DNA of 64,000 nucleotides from Candidatus Allofournierella pullicola (GTDB lineage: Bacteria; Bacillota; Clostridia; Oscillospirales; Ruminococcaceae), in assembly GCA_019114225.1 (NCBI GenBank), contig DXFW01000012.1, positions 1 through 64,000 on the forward strand, written 5' to 3'. This document shows, in pieces, positions 48,369 to 57,138 of the stretch; within the stretch, counting starts at the first letter, position 1; every line of letters starts with the position of its first letter. Under the pieces are notes generated by a model. It was not told the origin of the DNA, ran no database searches, and saw only the letters and a program-made list of their open reading frames with translations. A program made the position numbers and the translations under genes.

Positions 48369-49616
48369 ATGAGTGCTTTTTTTGATACCCTCGTCAGTAT
48401 CTGGGAGAACTCCGGATTTATGGGGATCGCCGAGGACTGGCGCTATCTGCTCATGATCGTTGTGGCCTGCCTGCTGCTGTATCTGGCCATCGTGAAAGAG
48501 TTCGAACCCCTGCTTTTGCTGCCCATCGCTTTCGGCATGCTGATGGCGAACCTGCCTGGCAGCGGGATCATCCACATGCAATATTTTATCGCGCCGGAAG
48601 GTGCGGATCCGAGCCTGTATCCCATGTTCAGTGAGATCCTGCACAACGGCGGTCTGGCCGATATGCTCTATCTCGGCGTCAAGCTGGGCATTTACCCGCC
48701 GCTTATCTTCCTCGGTATCGGCACCATGACCGACTTTGGTCCGCTGATCTCCAATCCCAAGAGCCTGCTTCTGGGCGCGGCGGCGCAGCTGGGCATTTTC
48801 GCCACTTACTTTATGGCGAAGTTCGTACATATCCCTTACAACTTCCTTGCTGAGCTGCTGGGCTTTGCGCCCATCGAGCCTTTCACCGGCCCGGAGGCAG
48901 CGGCCATCGCCATCATTGGCGGTGCGGACGGCCCCACCGCCATCTACGTGACCAGCATTCTGGCGGCAGGCCTTCTTGGCTCCATTGCGGTGGCGGCCTA
49001 CAGCTACATGGCACTGGTGCCGGTCATTCAGCCGCCCATTATGAAGGCGCTTACCACCAAAAAGGAGCGCAGCATTGTGATGAAGCAGCTGCGCACCGTT
49101 TCCAAGACGGAGAAGATCATCTTCCCGATCATGTGCACCATCATCATCAGCCTCATCCTGCCCGACTCTGCCGTGCTCATCGGCATGCTGATGTTGGGCA
49201 ACCTGATGAAAGAGTCCGGCGTGGTGGATCGTATCAACCGCACCGCGGGCAACGAGCTGATGAACATCATCACCATCTTCCTGGGCCTGTCTGTTGGCTG
49301 CACCACCAGCGCCAACACCTTCCTGAATGCCCGCACCGTGCTCATCATTGTGCTGGGCCTGCTGGCCTTCTCCTTCGGTACTGTCGGCGGCGTGCTGTTC
49401 GGCAAGCTGATGTGCTGGGCTACCCACGGCCAGGTGAACCCGCTGATCGGTTCCGCCGGTGTGTCCGCTGTTCCCATGGCGGCCCGTGTGTCCCAGAAAG
49501 TGGGCCAGGCGGAGAATCCCACCAACTTCCTGCTCATGCATGCCATGGGCCCCAACGTTGCCGGCGTGATCGGCAGCGCGGTGGCTGCGGGTATCCTCAT
49601 CAATATCTTCAGCTAA
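48369..49616 (+). CDS. Sodium ion-translocating decarboxylase beta subunit
   Basis: 415-residue membrane protein with about ten helices that decarboxylates carboxybiotin and exports sodium. The signature segments AAAIAIIGGADGPTAIYVT (about 178-196) and NPLIGSAGVSAVPMAARV (about 358-376) are intact, including their conserved aspartate and serine positions. The carboxyltransferase (alpha) and biotin-carrier genes are not next to it, so the substrate cannot be named. Confidence 0.93.
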   Translation: MSAFFDTLVSIWENSGFMGIAEDWRYLLMIVVACLLLYLAIVKEFEPLLLLPIAFGMLMANLPGSGIIHMQYFIAPEGADPSLYPMFSEILHNGGLADMLYLGVKLGIYPPLIFLGIGTMTDFGPLISNPKSLLLGAAAQLGIFATYFMAKFVHIPYNFLAELLGFAPIEPFTGPEAAAIAIIGGADGPTAIYVTSILAAGLLGSIAVAAYSYMALVPVIQPPIMKALTTKKERSIVMKQLRTVSKTEKIIFPIMCTIIISLILPDSAVLIGMLMLGNLMKESGVVDRINRTAGNELMNIITIFLGLSVGCTTSANTFLNARTVLIIVLGLLAFSFGTVGGVLFGKLMCWATHGQVNPLIGSAGVSAVPMAARVSQKVGQAENPTNFLLMHAMGPNVAGVIGSAVAAGILINIFS

Positions 49617-49651
49617 GAAAAACGGCCTCTGGGTCCACTCCATTGAACCTG

Positions 49652-49690
49652 AAAAAAGCGTCTGCTGCTTATTGGCAGCAGACGCTTTTT
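49652..49690 (+). terminator. Terminator of the decarboxylase pair
   Basis: AGCGTCTGCTGC pairs with GCAGCAGACGCT, T-run behind. Confidence 0.88.
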
Positions 49691-49697
49691 GTGTTTG

Positions 49698-49733
49698 CAA
49701 AACAAAAGCGCTCCGGCAGTTTGCCGGAGCGCT
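49698..49733 (-). terminator. Terminator of the nahK-like gene
   Basis: AGCGCTCCGGCA pairs with TGCCGGAGCGCT, followed by TTTTGTTTT on the minus strand. Confidence 0.88.
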
Positions 49734-49753
49734 GAAGAGCAGGGAAGAGGTGC

Positions 49754-50869
49754 TCAGCGGGCGTATTTTTTCACCACATCCTGCATGGCGTCCCACTGCT
49801 GCTCCATATCCCGCACCAGTTTGAACTGGGTGCGGCAGCGGTCCAGGTTCTGACCATCCCGCTGGGTGTGGAAGTAGTGGTCGCCTTCCAGGTAGTCGGT
49901 CAAAAAGCGGATTCCGCACTCCAGCGTCATCAGCTTGGCGCCCCAGGGCATGTACTCCTGCTCGGCCTCAGTCAGAGCGCCGTCGGCGCCCTCCAAAAAG
50001 CCCTTGGTGTACACGTCGTAAAGATCAATGTCAAAGTTCACCTTGGAGAGGTCCTGCTCGTCCTCGGCGCTGTGGTTGGCGCCAAAACGGATGGAGTCGC
50101 CAAAGTCGTTGATGGAAAGACCGGGCATAACGGTGTCCAGATCGATAATGCAGATACCCTCTAAAGTGTCTTTATCCATCAGCACATTATTCAGTTTGGT
50201 GTCGTTGTGGGTCACCCGCAGCGGCAGTTTGCCCTGACGCAGAGCTTCCAAAGCCACGCTGCAATCCGCTTTGTGCGCCAGCACAAACTGGATCTCAGAC
50301 TGGGCGCTGGCGACGCGGCCCAGCGCGTCGGCAGCCAAAGCCTTCTCAAAGTTCCGATAGCGGTTTTCAGTGTCGTGGAATTTTTCAATGGTCTCAAACA
50401 GAGTGTCGGCAGGGTAGTCGCTCAGCATGGCCTGGAACTTGCCGAACGCCTGGGCCGAAGCGTAGAACAGTTCCGGCGTCTCAGCAGACTGCAGGCACAG
50501 GGTGTTCTCCACAAAAGGATACACACGCCAGGCGCCGCCCAAAGAATCGGTGAAATAGCTTTCGCCCGTGCGGGTGGGGTGGACGGTCAGGGTCTCCCGG
50601 GCGGGATCGCCGCCGGCGGCAGTGATTTTTTTGCGCAGGTGCTCGGTCACACCCACGATGTTGGCCATCAGCTGATCGGGATGTTTGAAGGCGGCTGCGC
50701 TCATGCGCTGCAGGATGAACCGGCGGCACTCGCCTTCCGGCGTCTGCACATAGGCGCAGAACGTGTCGTTGATGTGGCCTTTGCCATAGCGCAGCGCACC
50801 TGCGACCTCGCCGCCAAGGTCGTATGCGGCAAAAACTTCCTGCAGGGACTGTTCAGCAAGACTGGACAT
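49754..50869 (-). CDS. nahK: N-acetylhexosamine 1-kinase (NahK/LnpB-like)
   Basis: 371 residues, aminoglycoside-phosphotransferase fold. HNDTKLNN contains the catalytic aspartate and IIDLDT the metal-binding one. NahK phosphorylates GlcNAc or GalNAc at C1 after phosphorolysis of lacto-N-biose or galacto-N-biose; a GH112 phosphorylase gene lies 1.3 kb away, supporting that role. ATG at 50869 follows GGGAGG. Promoter TTCACT/TACAAT at 50935-50963 (minus strand). The assignment to NahK rather than a related sugar kinase rests on context. Confidence 0.85.
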   Translation of the reverse strand: MSSLAEQSLQEVFAAYDLGGEVAGALRYGKGHINDTFCAYVQTPEGECRRFILQRMSAAAFKHPDQLMANIVGVTEHLRKKITAAGGDPARETLTVHPTRTGESYFTDSLGGAWRVYPFVENTLCLQSAETPELFYASAQAFGKFQAMLSDYPADTLFETIEKFHDTENRYRNFEKALAADALGRVASAQSEIQFVLAHKADCSVALEALRQGKLPLRVTHNDTKLNNVLMDKDTLEGICIIDLDTVMPGLSINDFGDSIRFGANHSAEDEQDLSKVNFDIDLYDVYTKGFLEGADGALTEAEQEYMPWGAKLMTLECGIRFLTDYLEGDHYFHTQRDGQNLDRCRTQFKLVRDMEQQWDAMQDVVKKYAR

Positions 50870-50934
50870 TGTTTTGTACCTCCCAATGTTTTGGCCGGAA
50901 AGCGTGTCCGGCGGCACCTTATCAGTTCCTCTTC

Positions 50935-50963
50935 ATTGTAGTGGAAGAGCAGCGCGGAGTGAA
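50935..50963 (-). promoter_or_regulatory. Promoter of nahK
   Basis: Minus strand TTCACT and TACAAT with a 17-bp spacer. A small hairpin, CCGG...CCGG, lies in the leader before the ribosome binding site. Confidence 0.45.
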
Positions 50964-51023
50964 TACCGCCTTTCGTACTTTATTTACACAATCGTTCGCA
51001 AAGGATGCGACCCATGGTGCAAA

Positions 51024-51893
51024 CTACCGGCGGGGCGTGCCGCGGCTCTGCTTTCGGTATTCCATGGGGCTCATGCCCATCAGCTTGCGGAAGCTCTGGG
51101 AAAAGTAGCTGGGAGAAGAAAAACCCATGGTGTGGGAGATCTGCGACAGGGAATGGTCTGTGTCGCTGAGAAGATAGCAGCTCTCCTTCACCCGGCGCTG
51201 GATCAGATAATTGATAGGGGAGATCTGATACTCACGGCTGAAGGAATGCACGAGGTAATATTTGTTCACATGGGCAAGTTCCGCCAGTTGATCCAGACTG
51301 ATGTTCTCTTTGAAATTGGCGTCGATGTAGCGCTTCACAATGGCGCATTCCTTGCTGGCGCGTCGGGTGGGCTCGGCGCTGGAAGCAAAGTCTGTATAAC
51401 GGCCCAGAAGCAAAAGCAGCATTTCCAACATCAGCTGGCACATCTGCACATAGCCGGTGGTGCGCTGTTCCAGTTCCTGAAGAATGGCCTGCAAAATGCG
51501 CAGCACGGCTTCCTGCCCGCCGTGGAAGTTATAAACTCCGTATTGCCCGTTGGTGCCGGCGGTGAACTGCAGCCCTTCCACACCCAGCACGATATACTCC
51601 AGGGGGTGAGAATAGAGGCTCAGCTCGGTGTGCTCCACCTGCGGGTTGATGATCACAAGGTCGCCTTTTGCAACGGCAAGCAGGTCACGCCCCATGCGGA
51701 ACTGGCCCACACCGCTCACAACATAAAACAACTCGATACAGTCGTGCGTGTGGGGCAGGCTGTGCCAGTCGGGCCCGTACGTTGCCGAACTGGCATAGAG
51801 CAGCCGGGCTGTGGAAAAATCTGCAGCATGGCTGGCCGCGCTTTGGGCGGCGGCAACGTCTTTTGGGGAAAGATCGTATCTCTTGTTGCTCAT
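51024..51893 (-). CDS. AraC-family regulator of the GH112 locus
   Basis: 289 residues: N-terminal cupin (LPHTHDCIELFYVVSGVGQFRMG and GDLVIINPQVEHTE) and C-terminal double helix-turn-helix (ISLDQLAELAHVNKYYLVHSF; SLSQISHTMGFSSPSYFSQSFRK). Presumably responds to the disaccharide or its breakdown product and activates the phosphorylase and transporter genes. ATG at 51893, seven bases after AGGAG. Its leader has an inverted repeat whose half-sites recur upstream of the binding-protein gene. Confidence 0.92.
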   Translation of the reverse strand: MSNKRYDLSPKDVAAAQSAASHAADFSTARLLYASSATYGPDWHSLPHTHDCIELFYVVSGVGQFRMGRDLLAVAKGDLVIINPQVEHTELSLYSHPLEYIVLGVEGLQFTAGTNGQYGVYNFHGGQEAVLRILQAILQELEQRTTGYVQMCQLMLEMLLLLLGRYTDFASSAEPTRRASKECAIVKRYIDANFKENISLDQLAELAHVNKYYLVHSFSREYQISPINYLIQRRVKESCYLLSDTDHSLSQISHTMGFSSPSYFSQSFRKLMGMSPMEYRKQSRGTPRR

Positions 51894-51932
51894 GGTATGA
51901 CTCCTGTGCAAACTGCAAGATATGGGTGACAT

Positions 51933-51993
51933 ATTGGAATAAATATCCAATTTGCTTTTTCATTATTATAGTACAGTCTGCGCTTTTTTACAA
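51933..51993 (-). promoter_or_regulatory. araC promoter and ATTGGA-N7-TCCAAT operator
   Basis: Minus strand TTGTAA (complement of 51988-51993) and TATAAT (complement of 51965-51970), 17-bp spacer. The perfect inverted repeat at 51933-51951 lies at the transcription start, suggesting autoregulation. Confidence 0.6.
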
Positions 51994-52206
51994 TACCTCC
52001 AGAAATTTGAGTATATAAATAAATGTTTTTGTACAATTATTGATTCGGACGCAGATTCTGCAGGAAAAGAGAAATAAACAATATTTATAAAAAAGTGAGC
52101 AACAATGAGATTGTCAAGGATGTGGAATACGATATACTGAAAATGAACCAGCATAGGTATGTCGATGCCGAATGAACCGCAGGAAAAGAGAAATCGAGGT
52201 AAAAAA
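51994..52206 (+). promoter_or_regulatory. Regulatory region and promoter of the GH112 gene
   Basis: This AT-rich gap holds no gene. TTGTCA (52111-52116) and TATACT (52133-52138) with 16-bp spacer form the promoter. A 16-base direct repeat, GCAGGAAAAGAGAAAT, occurs at 52060-52075 upstream of it and at 52179-52194 in the leader, 12 bases before the start codon. Confidence 0.65.
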
Positions 52207-54375
52207 ATGAACGATCCTAAGCGCACGGGGCGTGTAACGATCCCCACCAATCTTGACGTTGTACCGGAGACCATCGAGATCCTGAAACGCTGGGGGGCGG
52301 ATGCCATCCGCGACTGCGACGGCACCGAGTTCCCCGAAGAACTGACCAAGGTGGGGGCGAAAATTTACTCCACCTATTACACCACCCGCAAGGATAACGC
52401 CTGGGCCAAGGCGAACCCGGACGAGGTGCAGCAGTGCTACATCATGACCGGCTTTTACACCGCGGATGGGGAAGAGCTCCGCATTCCGCTTATGCAGGGC
52501 ATTTCGGAAGAGCTGATGCAGGTCAACACCCGGGATGACATCAAGCGCTGGTGGGAGGTCATGGACCGCACCACCGGCCAGCCACTGCCCGCCGACGCCT
52601 GGAGCTACGACGAGGCTTCCGGCTGCGTGGTCATCGCCGCGCCCGAGGCGTATCATGAGTACACCGTGAGCTTTTTGGCCTACCTCATTTGGGACCCCGT
52701 ACATATGTATAATGCGGTGACCAACGACTGGAAGGACTTTGAGCACCAGATCACCTTCGATGTGCGCCAGCCCAAGACCCACAAGTTCACCATGGAGCGC
52801 CTGCGCAAGTTCATTGCGGAGCACCCCTATGTGAACGTCATCCGCTACACCACCTTCTTCCACCAGTTCACCCTGGTGTTCGACAAGCTCAAGCGGGAGA
52901 AGTATGTGGACTGGTATGGCTATTCCGCTTCGGTCAGCCCCTACATCCTGGAGCAGTTTGAAAAAGAGGTGGGCTACAAGTTCCGGCCGGAGTTCATCAT
53001 CGACCAGGGCTACTACAACAACCAGTACCGGGTGCCCAGCAAGGAATTCAAGGACTTCATGGCCTTCCAGCGCCGCGAAGTGGCAAAGCTGGCCAAGGAG
53101 ATGGTGGACATCACCCATGAGCTGGGCAAGGAAGCCATGATGTTCCTGGGCGACCACTGGATCGGCACCGAGCCCTATATGCCGGAGTTTGCCTCTATCG
53201 GGCTGGACGCGGTTGTGGGCAGCGTGGGCAACGGCAGCACCCTGCGCCTCATCAGCGACATCCCCGGCGTGAAATACACCGAGGGCCGCTTCCTGCCTTA
53301 CTTCTTCCCGGACACCTTCTATGAGGGCGGCGACCCTGTGAAAGAAGCCAAGGAAAACTGGGTCACCGCACGGCGGGCCATCCTGCGCAAGCCGGTGGAC
53401 CGTATCGGCTACGGCGGCTATCTGAAGCTGGCGCTGGAATTCCCCGAGTTCATCGATTATGTGGAGAGCGTCTGCAACGAGTTCCGTGAACTCTACGAGA
53501 ACGCCAAGGGGACCACCGCCTACTGCATTAAGACGGTGGCTGTGCTGAACAGCTGGGGCAAGGCCCGCAGCTGGGGCTGCCACATGGTGCACCACGCTTT
53601 GTATCAGAAACAGAACTACAGCTACGCCGGCGTCATCGAAGCGCTCTCCGGCGCGCCTTTCGACGTGCGGTTTATCAGCTTTGACGACGTGAAGGCCGAT
53701 CCGTCTATTCTGAAAGACGTGGACGTGCTGGTGAACGTGGGCGACGGCGACACCGCCCACACCGGCGGCGCGGTCTGGGAGGACCCGGCTGTGTCGGCGG
53801 TCATCCGCGGCTTCATTCGCCGGGGCGGCGGCTTCATCGGCGTGGGCGAGCCCTCCGGCCACCAGTACCAGGGCCATTACCTGCAGCTTGCGACGGCGCT
53901 GGGCGTGGAAAAAGAGACCGGCATGACGCTCAACTACGACAAGTACAACTGGGAGGAGCACCCCGGCCACTTCATCCTGGCTGATGTGAAGGACGCGGTG
54001 AACTTCGGCGAAGGCAAAAAGAACATCTATGCGCTGGAGGGCGCCCAGGTGCTGGTGCAGAAGGACAAGGAAGTGCAGATGGCGGCCAACGAGTACGGCG
54101 CCGGCCGAACGGTCTACATCAGCGGCCTGCCCTACAGCTTTGAGAACAGCCGCGTGCTCTACCGCAGCATTCTGTGGGCCAGCCACAGCGAGGACGAGCT
54201 GCACAAGTGGTTCAGCTCCAATTACAACGTGGAAGTGCACGCCTATGTGAAGAACGGCAAGTACTGCGTGGTGAACAATACCTACGAGCCCCAGCACACC
54301 ACCGTCTACACCGGCGACGGTGCCAGCTTTGAGCTGGACCTTGCCGCCAACGAGATCCGCTGGTACGAGATCTGA
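52207..54375 (+). CDS. lnpA: GH112 beta-1,3-galactosyl-N-acetylhexosamine phosphorylase
   Basis: 722 residues, cytosolic. Cleaves lacto-N-biose or galacto-N-biose with phosphate to galactose 1-phosphate and the N-acetylhexosamine. The family start (GRVTIPTNLDVVPETIEILKRWGADAIRDCDGTEFP) and GDHWIGTEPY with Asp316, at the position of the catalytic acid (Asp313) in the Bifidobacterium enzyme, are present. GH112 also includes galactosyl-rhamnose phosphorylases; the nearby NahK favours the hexosamine substrates. ATG behind GAGG; no signal peptide. Confidence 0.9.
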   Translation: MNDPKRTGRVTIPTNLDVVPETIEILKRWGADAIRDCDGTEFPEELTKVGAKIYSTYYTTRKDNAWAKANPDEVQQCYIMTGFYTADGEELRIPLMQGISEELMQVNTRDDIKRWWEVMDRTTGQPLPADAWSYDEASGCVVIAAPEAYHEYTVSFLAYLIWDPVHMYNAVTNDWKDFEHQITFDVRQPKTHKFTMERLRKFIAEHPYVNVIRYTTFFHQFTLVFDKLKREKYVDWYGYSASVSPYILEQFEKEVGYKFRPEFIIDQGYYNNQYRVPSKEFKDFMAFQRREVAKLAKEMVDITHELGKEAMMFLGDHWIGTEPYMPEFASIGLDAVVGSVGNGSTLRLISDIPGVKYTEGRFLPYFFPDTFYEGGDPVKEAKENWVTARRAILRKPVDRIGYGGYLKLALEFPEFIDYVESVCNEFRELYENAKGTTAYCIKTVAVLNSWGKARSWGCHMVHHALYQKQNYSYAGVIEALSGAPFDVRFISFDDVKADPSILKDVDVLVNVGDGDTAHTGGAVWEDPAVSAVIRGFIRRGGGFIGVGEPSGHQYQGHYLQLATALGVEKETGMTLNYDKYNWEEHPGHFILADVKDAVNFGEGKKNIYALEGAQVLVQKDKEVQMAANEYGAGRTVYISGLPYSFENSRVLYRSILWASHSEDELHKWFSSNYNVEVHAYVKNGKYCVVNNTYEPQHTTVYTGDGASFELDLAANEIRWYEI

Positions 54376-54390
54376 ATTTAAAACAGCAAG

Positions 54391-54422
54391 AAGCGGCAGG
54401 CTTTTGGCCTGCCGCTTTTCTG
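54391..54422 (+). terminator. Terminator of the GH112 gene
   Basis: AAGCGGCAGGC pairs with GCCTGCCGCTT around a five-base loop, T-tract behind. It makes transporter expression depend on its own promoter. Confidence 0.85.
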
Positions 54423-54709
54423 CTTCTCGCGCAAAATTTTTAAAAACTATCGGTTTGCAAATGTTTTGTGAGCAAACAAAGAACAAGAATTGGTGGAAAA
54501 TGTGTATGAAATATCCAATTATTGGGGATAAATAATTGCAAAATTGTCGAATTGGCAATATGTAGAAGTTTTTAGACCCCATTTTGTGGATAATGTGTAC
54601 TAAAAATAACAAACAAGAAACAAAATATTATTCCAATTGCCAAACAAAGCAATATCTATAAAAATCAGAACAAGAAATTTATTGTTAGTTTTCCGCAATG
54701 CTGTATACT
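54423..54709 (+). promoter_or_regulatory. AT-rich control region and promoter of the sugar ABC transporter
   Basis: No gene is visible between the GH112 terminator and the binding-protein gene. TTGTTA (54682-54687) and TATACT (54704-54709) with 16-bp spacer form the promoter, same geometry as for GH112. Upstream lie CCAATTATTGG (54515-54525), TTGGCAAT (54552-54559) and ATTCCAATTGCCAA (around 54630-54643), all containing the CCAAT/ATTGG half-site seen at the araC operator. Confidence 0.6.
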
Positions 54710-54762
54710 GAAACTATAGTTTGCAGCGGCACAGGGCCGCTGTGAAAAAATAGGAGGTTACT

Positions 54763-56058
54763 ATGAAAAAGGTACTTAGCATTGCTTTGGCACTGGCTAT
54801 GTCTCTGACTCTGCTGGTCGGCTGCGGCGGCGGCGAGACCAGCACTCCTGCCACCGATGGCGGCAGCACCCCCGCGGTGGACACCGGTGCCATCGAAGAG
54901 GGCGCGAAGCTGGTCTACTGGCCCATGTGGGCTGAGACCGAGCCTCAGGGCATGGTCATCGCCGAAGCCATCGAAGCCTTTACCGAGGCTACCGGTGTTG
55001 AGGTCGAAGTGAACTTTGCCGGTTCTCGCGACACCCGCAAGACCCTGCAGCCTGCTCTGGACGCCGGTGAGACCATCGACGTGTTCGACGAGGATATCGA
55101 GCGCGTGAACATCACCTGGGGCGACTATCTGCTGGACATCCAGGAGATGTACGACGCTTCCGAGCTGAATGGCGCTCAGAATGCCACCCTGATCGACCTG
55201 GCCAAAGAGCTGGGCGGCGGCACCCTGAAGAGCGTTCCTTATCAGCCCTCTTCCTTTGTTGTGATGTACAACAAGGACCTGTTTGAGGCCGCCGGTATCA
55301 CCGCCGTGCCCACCACCTGGGACGAGTTCCTGGCTGCCTGCGAAGCGCTGAAGCAGCAGGGTGTCTATGCTCTGACCATCGACGACGCTTACATGGCCGC
55401 TTTCTTCGGCTACATGATGGACCGCGTGGCCGGCTTCGAGACCACCAAGGCTGTGGCCGCCGGTGACTTCACCAACGAGGCCGTTCTGAAGACCGCCGAG
55501 GCCATCCAGACCCTGGTCGACAATGGCTACATCGATCCTCGCGCTGCGGGCAACGTTTATCCCCAGGGCCAGAGCAACATCGCTGACGAGAGCGTTGCGA
55601 TGTACCTGAACGGCACCTGGCTGCCCAACGAGATCCGCAACCAGACCAAGGAAGGCTTCCGCTGGGGTTCCTTCGCTCTGCCCAACATCGCTGAGGGCGG
55701 CGACGGCGCCGAGAGCAACAACTACGGTGCTCAGTGCTTTGCCATCAACAAGAACACCCAGTATCCCAACGCTGCTTTTGCCCTGGTCCAGTGGCTGACC
55801 AGCGGCGAGTGGGACCAGAAGCTGGCTGACGAGACCATGGGCGTTCCCATGGCCAACGACGCCACCTGGCCCGAGGCTCTGACCGACGCCAAGGCCGTGA
55901 TCGACGGCACCACCCAGCGTCTGTCCTGGGCTGTGGATATGGAGAACGACGCCAATGTGAACGCTGCCATCAAGACCAACCTGGCTCTGATGATCAGCGG
56001 TCAGCTGGATGCCCAGGGCTTCGCTGATGCCTTCGGCAAGACCCAGAAGGGCGCGTGA
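54763..56058 (+). CDS. Sugar-binding lipoprotein of ABC importer (family 1)
   Basis: 431-residue precursor with signal peptide and lipobox LVGC (Cys21), then a Gly/Thr-rich linker and a MalE-type binding domain (PYQPSSFVVMYNKDLFEAAGI, WDEFLAACEAL, LNGTWLP). Location next to the GH112 phosphorylase suggests lacto-N-biose/galacto-N-biose or related glycans as ligand. Excellent AGGAGG. Followed by two strong intercistronic hairpins. Confidence 0.92.
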   Translation: MKKVLSIALALAMSLTLLVGCGGGETSTPATDGGSTPAVDTGAIEEGAKLVYWPMWAETEPQGMVIAEAIEAFTEATGVEVEVNFAGSRDTRKTLQPALDAGETIDVFDEDIERVNITWGDYLLDIQEMYDASELNGAQNATLIDLAKELGGGTLKSVPYQPSSFVVMYNKDLFEAAGITAVPTTWDEFLAACEALKQQGVYALTIDDAYMAAFFGYMMDRVAGFETTKAVAAGDFTNEAVLKTAEAIQTLVDNGYIDPRAAGNVYPQGQSNIADESVAMYLNGTWLPNEIRNQTKEGFRWGSFALPNIAEGGDGAESNNYGAQCFAINKNTQYPNAAFALVQWLTSGEWDQKLADETMGVPMANDATWPEALTDAKAVIDGTTQRLSWAVDMENDANVNAAIKTNLALMISGQLDAQGFADAFGKTQKGA

Positions 56059-56080
56059 CCTGCGTCCTCCCAAAAGGAGA

Positions 56081-56154
56081 TCATGCGGGGCGGCGGCAAT
56101 GCCGCCGCCCCGCATTCATTTGAGCAAACGCAGCGCATGAACTGCGTTTGCTCC
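56081..56154 (+). repeat. Two intercistronic hairpins between binding-protein and permease genes
   Basis: ATGCGGGGCGGCGGC pairs with GCCGCCGCCCCGCAT (56081-56113), and GAGCAAACGCAG pairs with CTGCGTTTGCTC (about 56119-56151). Neither has a clear T-tract. Such stems usually protect the upstream message, giving excess binding protein over permeases. Confidence 0.7.
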
Positions 56155-56181
56155 GTGTTATAAGAATGGAGGACAAAAGCG

Positions 56182-57123
56182 ATGGCAAAACAGAAGAAAA
56201 AAACCTCCCAAAGCCCACTGCGCAATCGGAACACGTCGATGTTGGTGCTTTTCCTTGCTCCCGCGACGCTGCTGTATCTGATGGTTTTCCTGTACCCGTC
56301 GGTGCGCACGGTCGTGATGAGCTTCTTCAAAGTGGAAGGCGTCACCGATCCGGTCTCCTCTTGGCAGTTCAACGCTGGGGAGAACTTCATTGACGCGTTC
56401 AACGACACGCTGTTCCGTTCGGCAATGACGAACCTCGGCAAACTGTGGCTCATCGGCGGTGTGGCTGTGATGTTGCTGGCTCTGCTGTATGCAGTGGCCC
56501 TCACCAGCGGCCTGCGTGCAAAGAGTTTCTTCCGCAGTGTCATCTATCTGCCGAACCTGGTGTCGGCAGTGGCAATGGGCACCATGTGGCTGTACTATGC
56601 GTTCAGCAAAGAGGATTACGGCCTGATGAACACCATCCTCAGCTGGTTCGGCGTGGACAATGTCATGTGGACGGACCCGGCACATAAGTTCTGGAGCATG
56701 CTCATCGCTTATTGTTTCGGCATGGTGGGTTATCACATGCTCATCTTTATGAGCGGCATTGAGCGCATTGGCAACGACTTCTACGAAGCGGCCACCATCG
56801 AAGGCGCCAATGTGTTCCAGAAGTTCTTCTACATCACTCTCCCGCTGCTGCGCGGTTCCATCCGTACCAACCTGGTCATGTGGACTGTCTCCAGCGTGGG
56901 CTTCTTCATCTGGGGCCAGGTCTTTGACCCGGTCAACCTGTCCTCCCAGACAGTCATGCCGCTGAACTATATGTACGAACTGGTGTTCGGCTCGTCCAAT
57001 GCGGCGCAGGCAGTGCGTAATTCCGGTATCGGCGCGGCCATCGGTGTGATGATGGCGGCCATTGTGGTGCTGGTGTTTGCCTTGACCAACTTCATCGTCA
57101 AGAACGATGACGTAGAACTGTAA
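56182..57123 (+). CDS. Sugar ABC transporter permease (MalF/UgpA type)
   Basis: 313 residues with six membrane helices; the coupling (EAA) loop is YEAATIEGANVFQKFFYITLPLLRG. Starts with a basic cytosolic tail. ATG behind GGAGG. Forms the channel with the second permease, 15 bases downstream. Confidence 0.93.
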   Translation: MAKQKKKTSQSPLRNRNTSMLVLFLAPATLLYLMVFLYPSVRTVVMSFFKVEGVTDPVSSWQFNAGENFIDAFNDTLFRSAMTNLGKLWLIGGVAVMLLALLYAVALTSGLRAKSFFRSVIYLPNLVSAVAMGTMWLYYAFSKEDYGLMNTILSWFGVDNVMWTDPAHKFWSMLIAYCFGMVGYHMLIFMSGIERIGNDFYEAATIEGANVFQKFFYITLPLLRGSIRTNLVMWTVSSVGFFIWGQVFDPVNLSSQTVMPLNYMYELVFGSSNAAQAVRNSGIGAAIGVMMAAIVVLVFALTNFIVKNDDVEL

Positions 57124-57138
57124 GGGGAGGTGCGAAAC

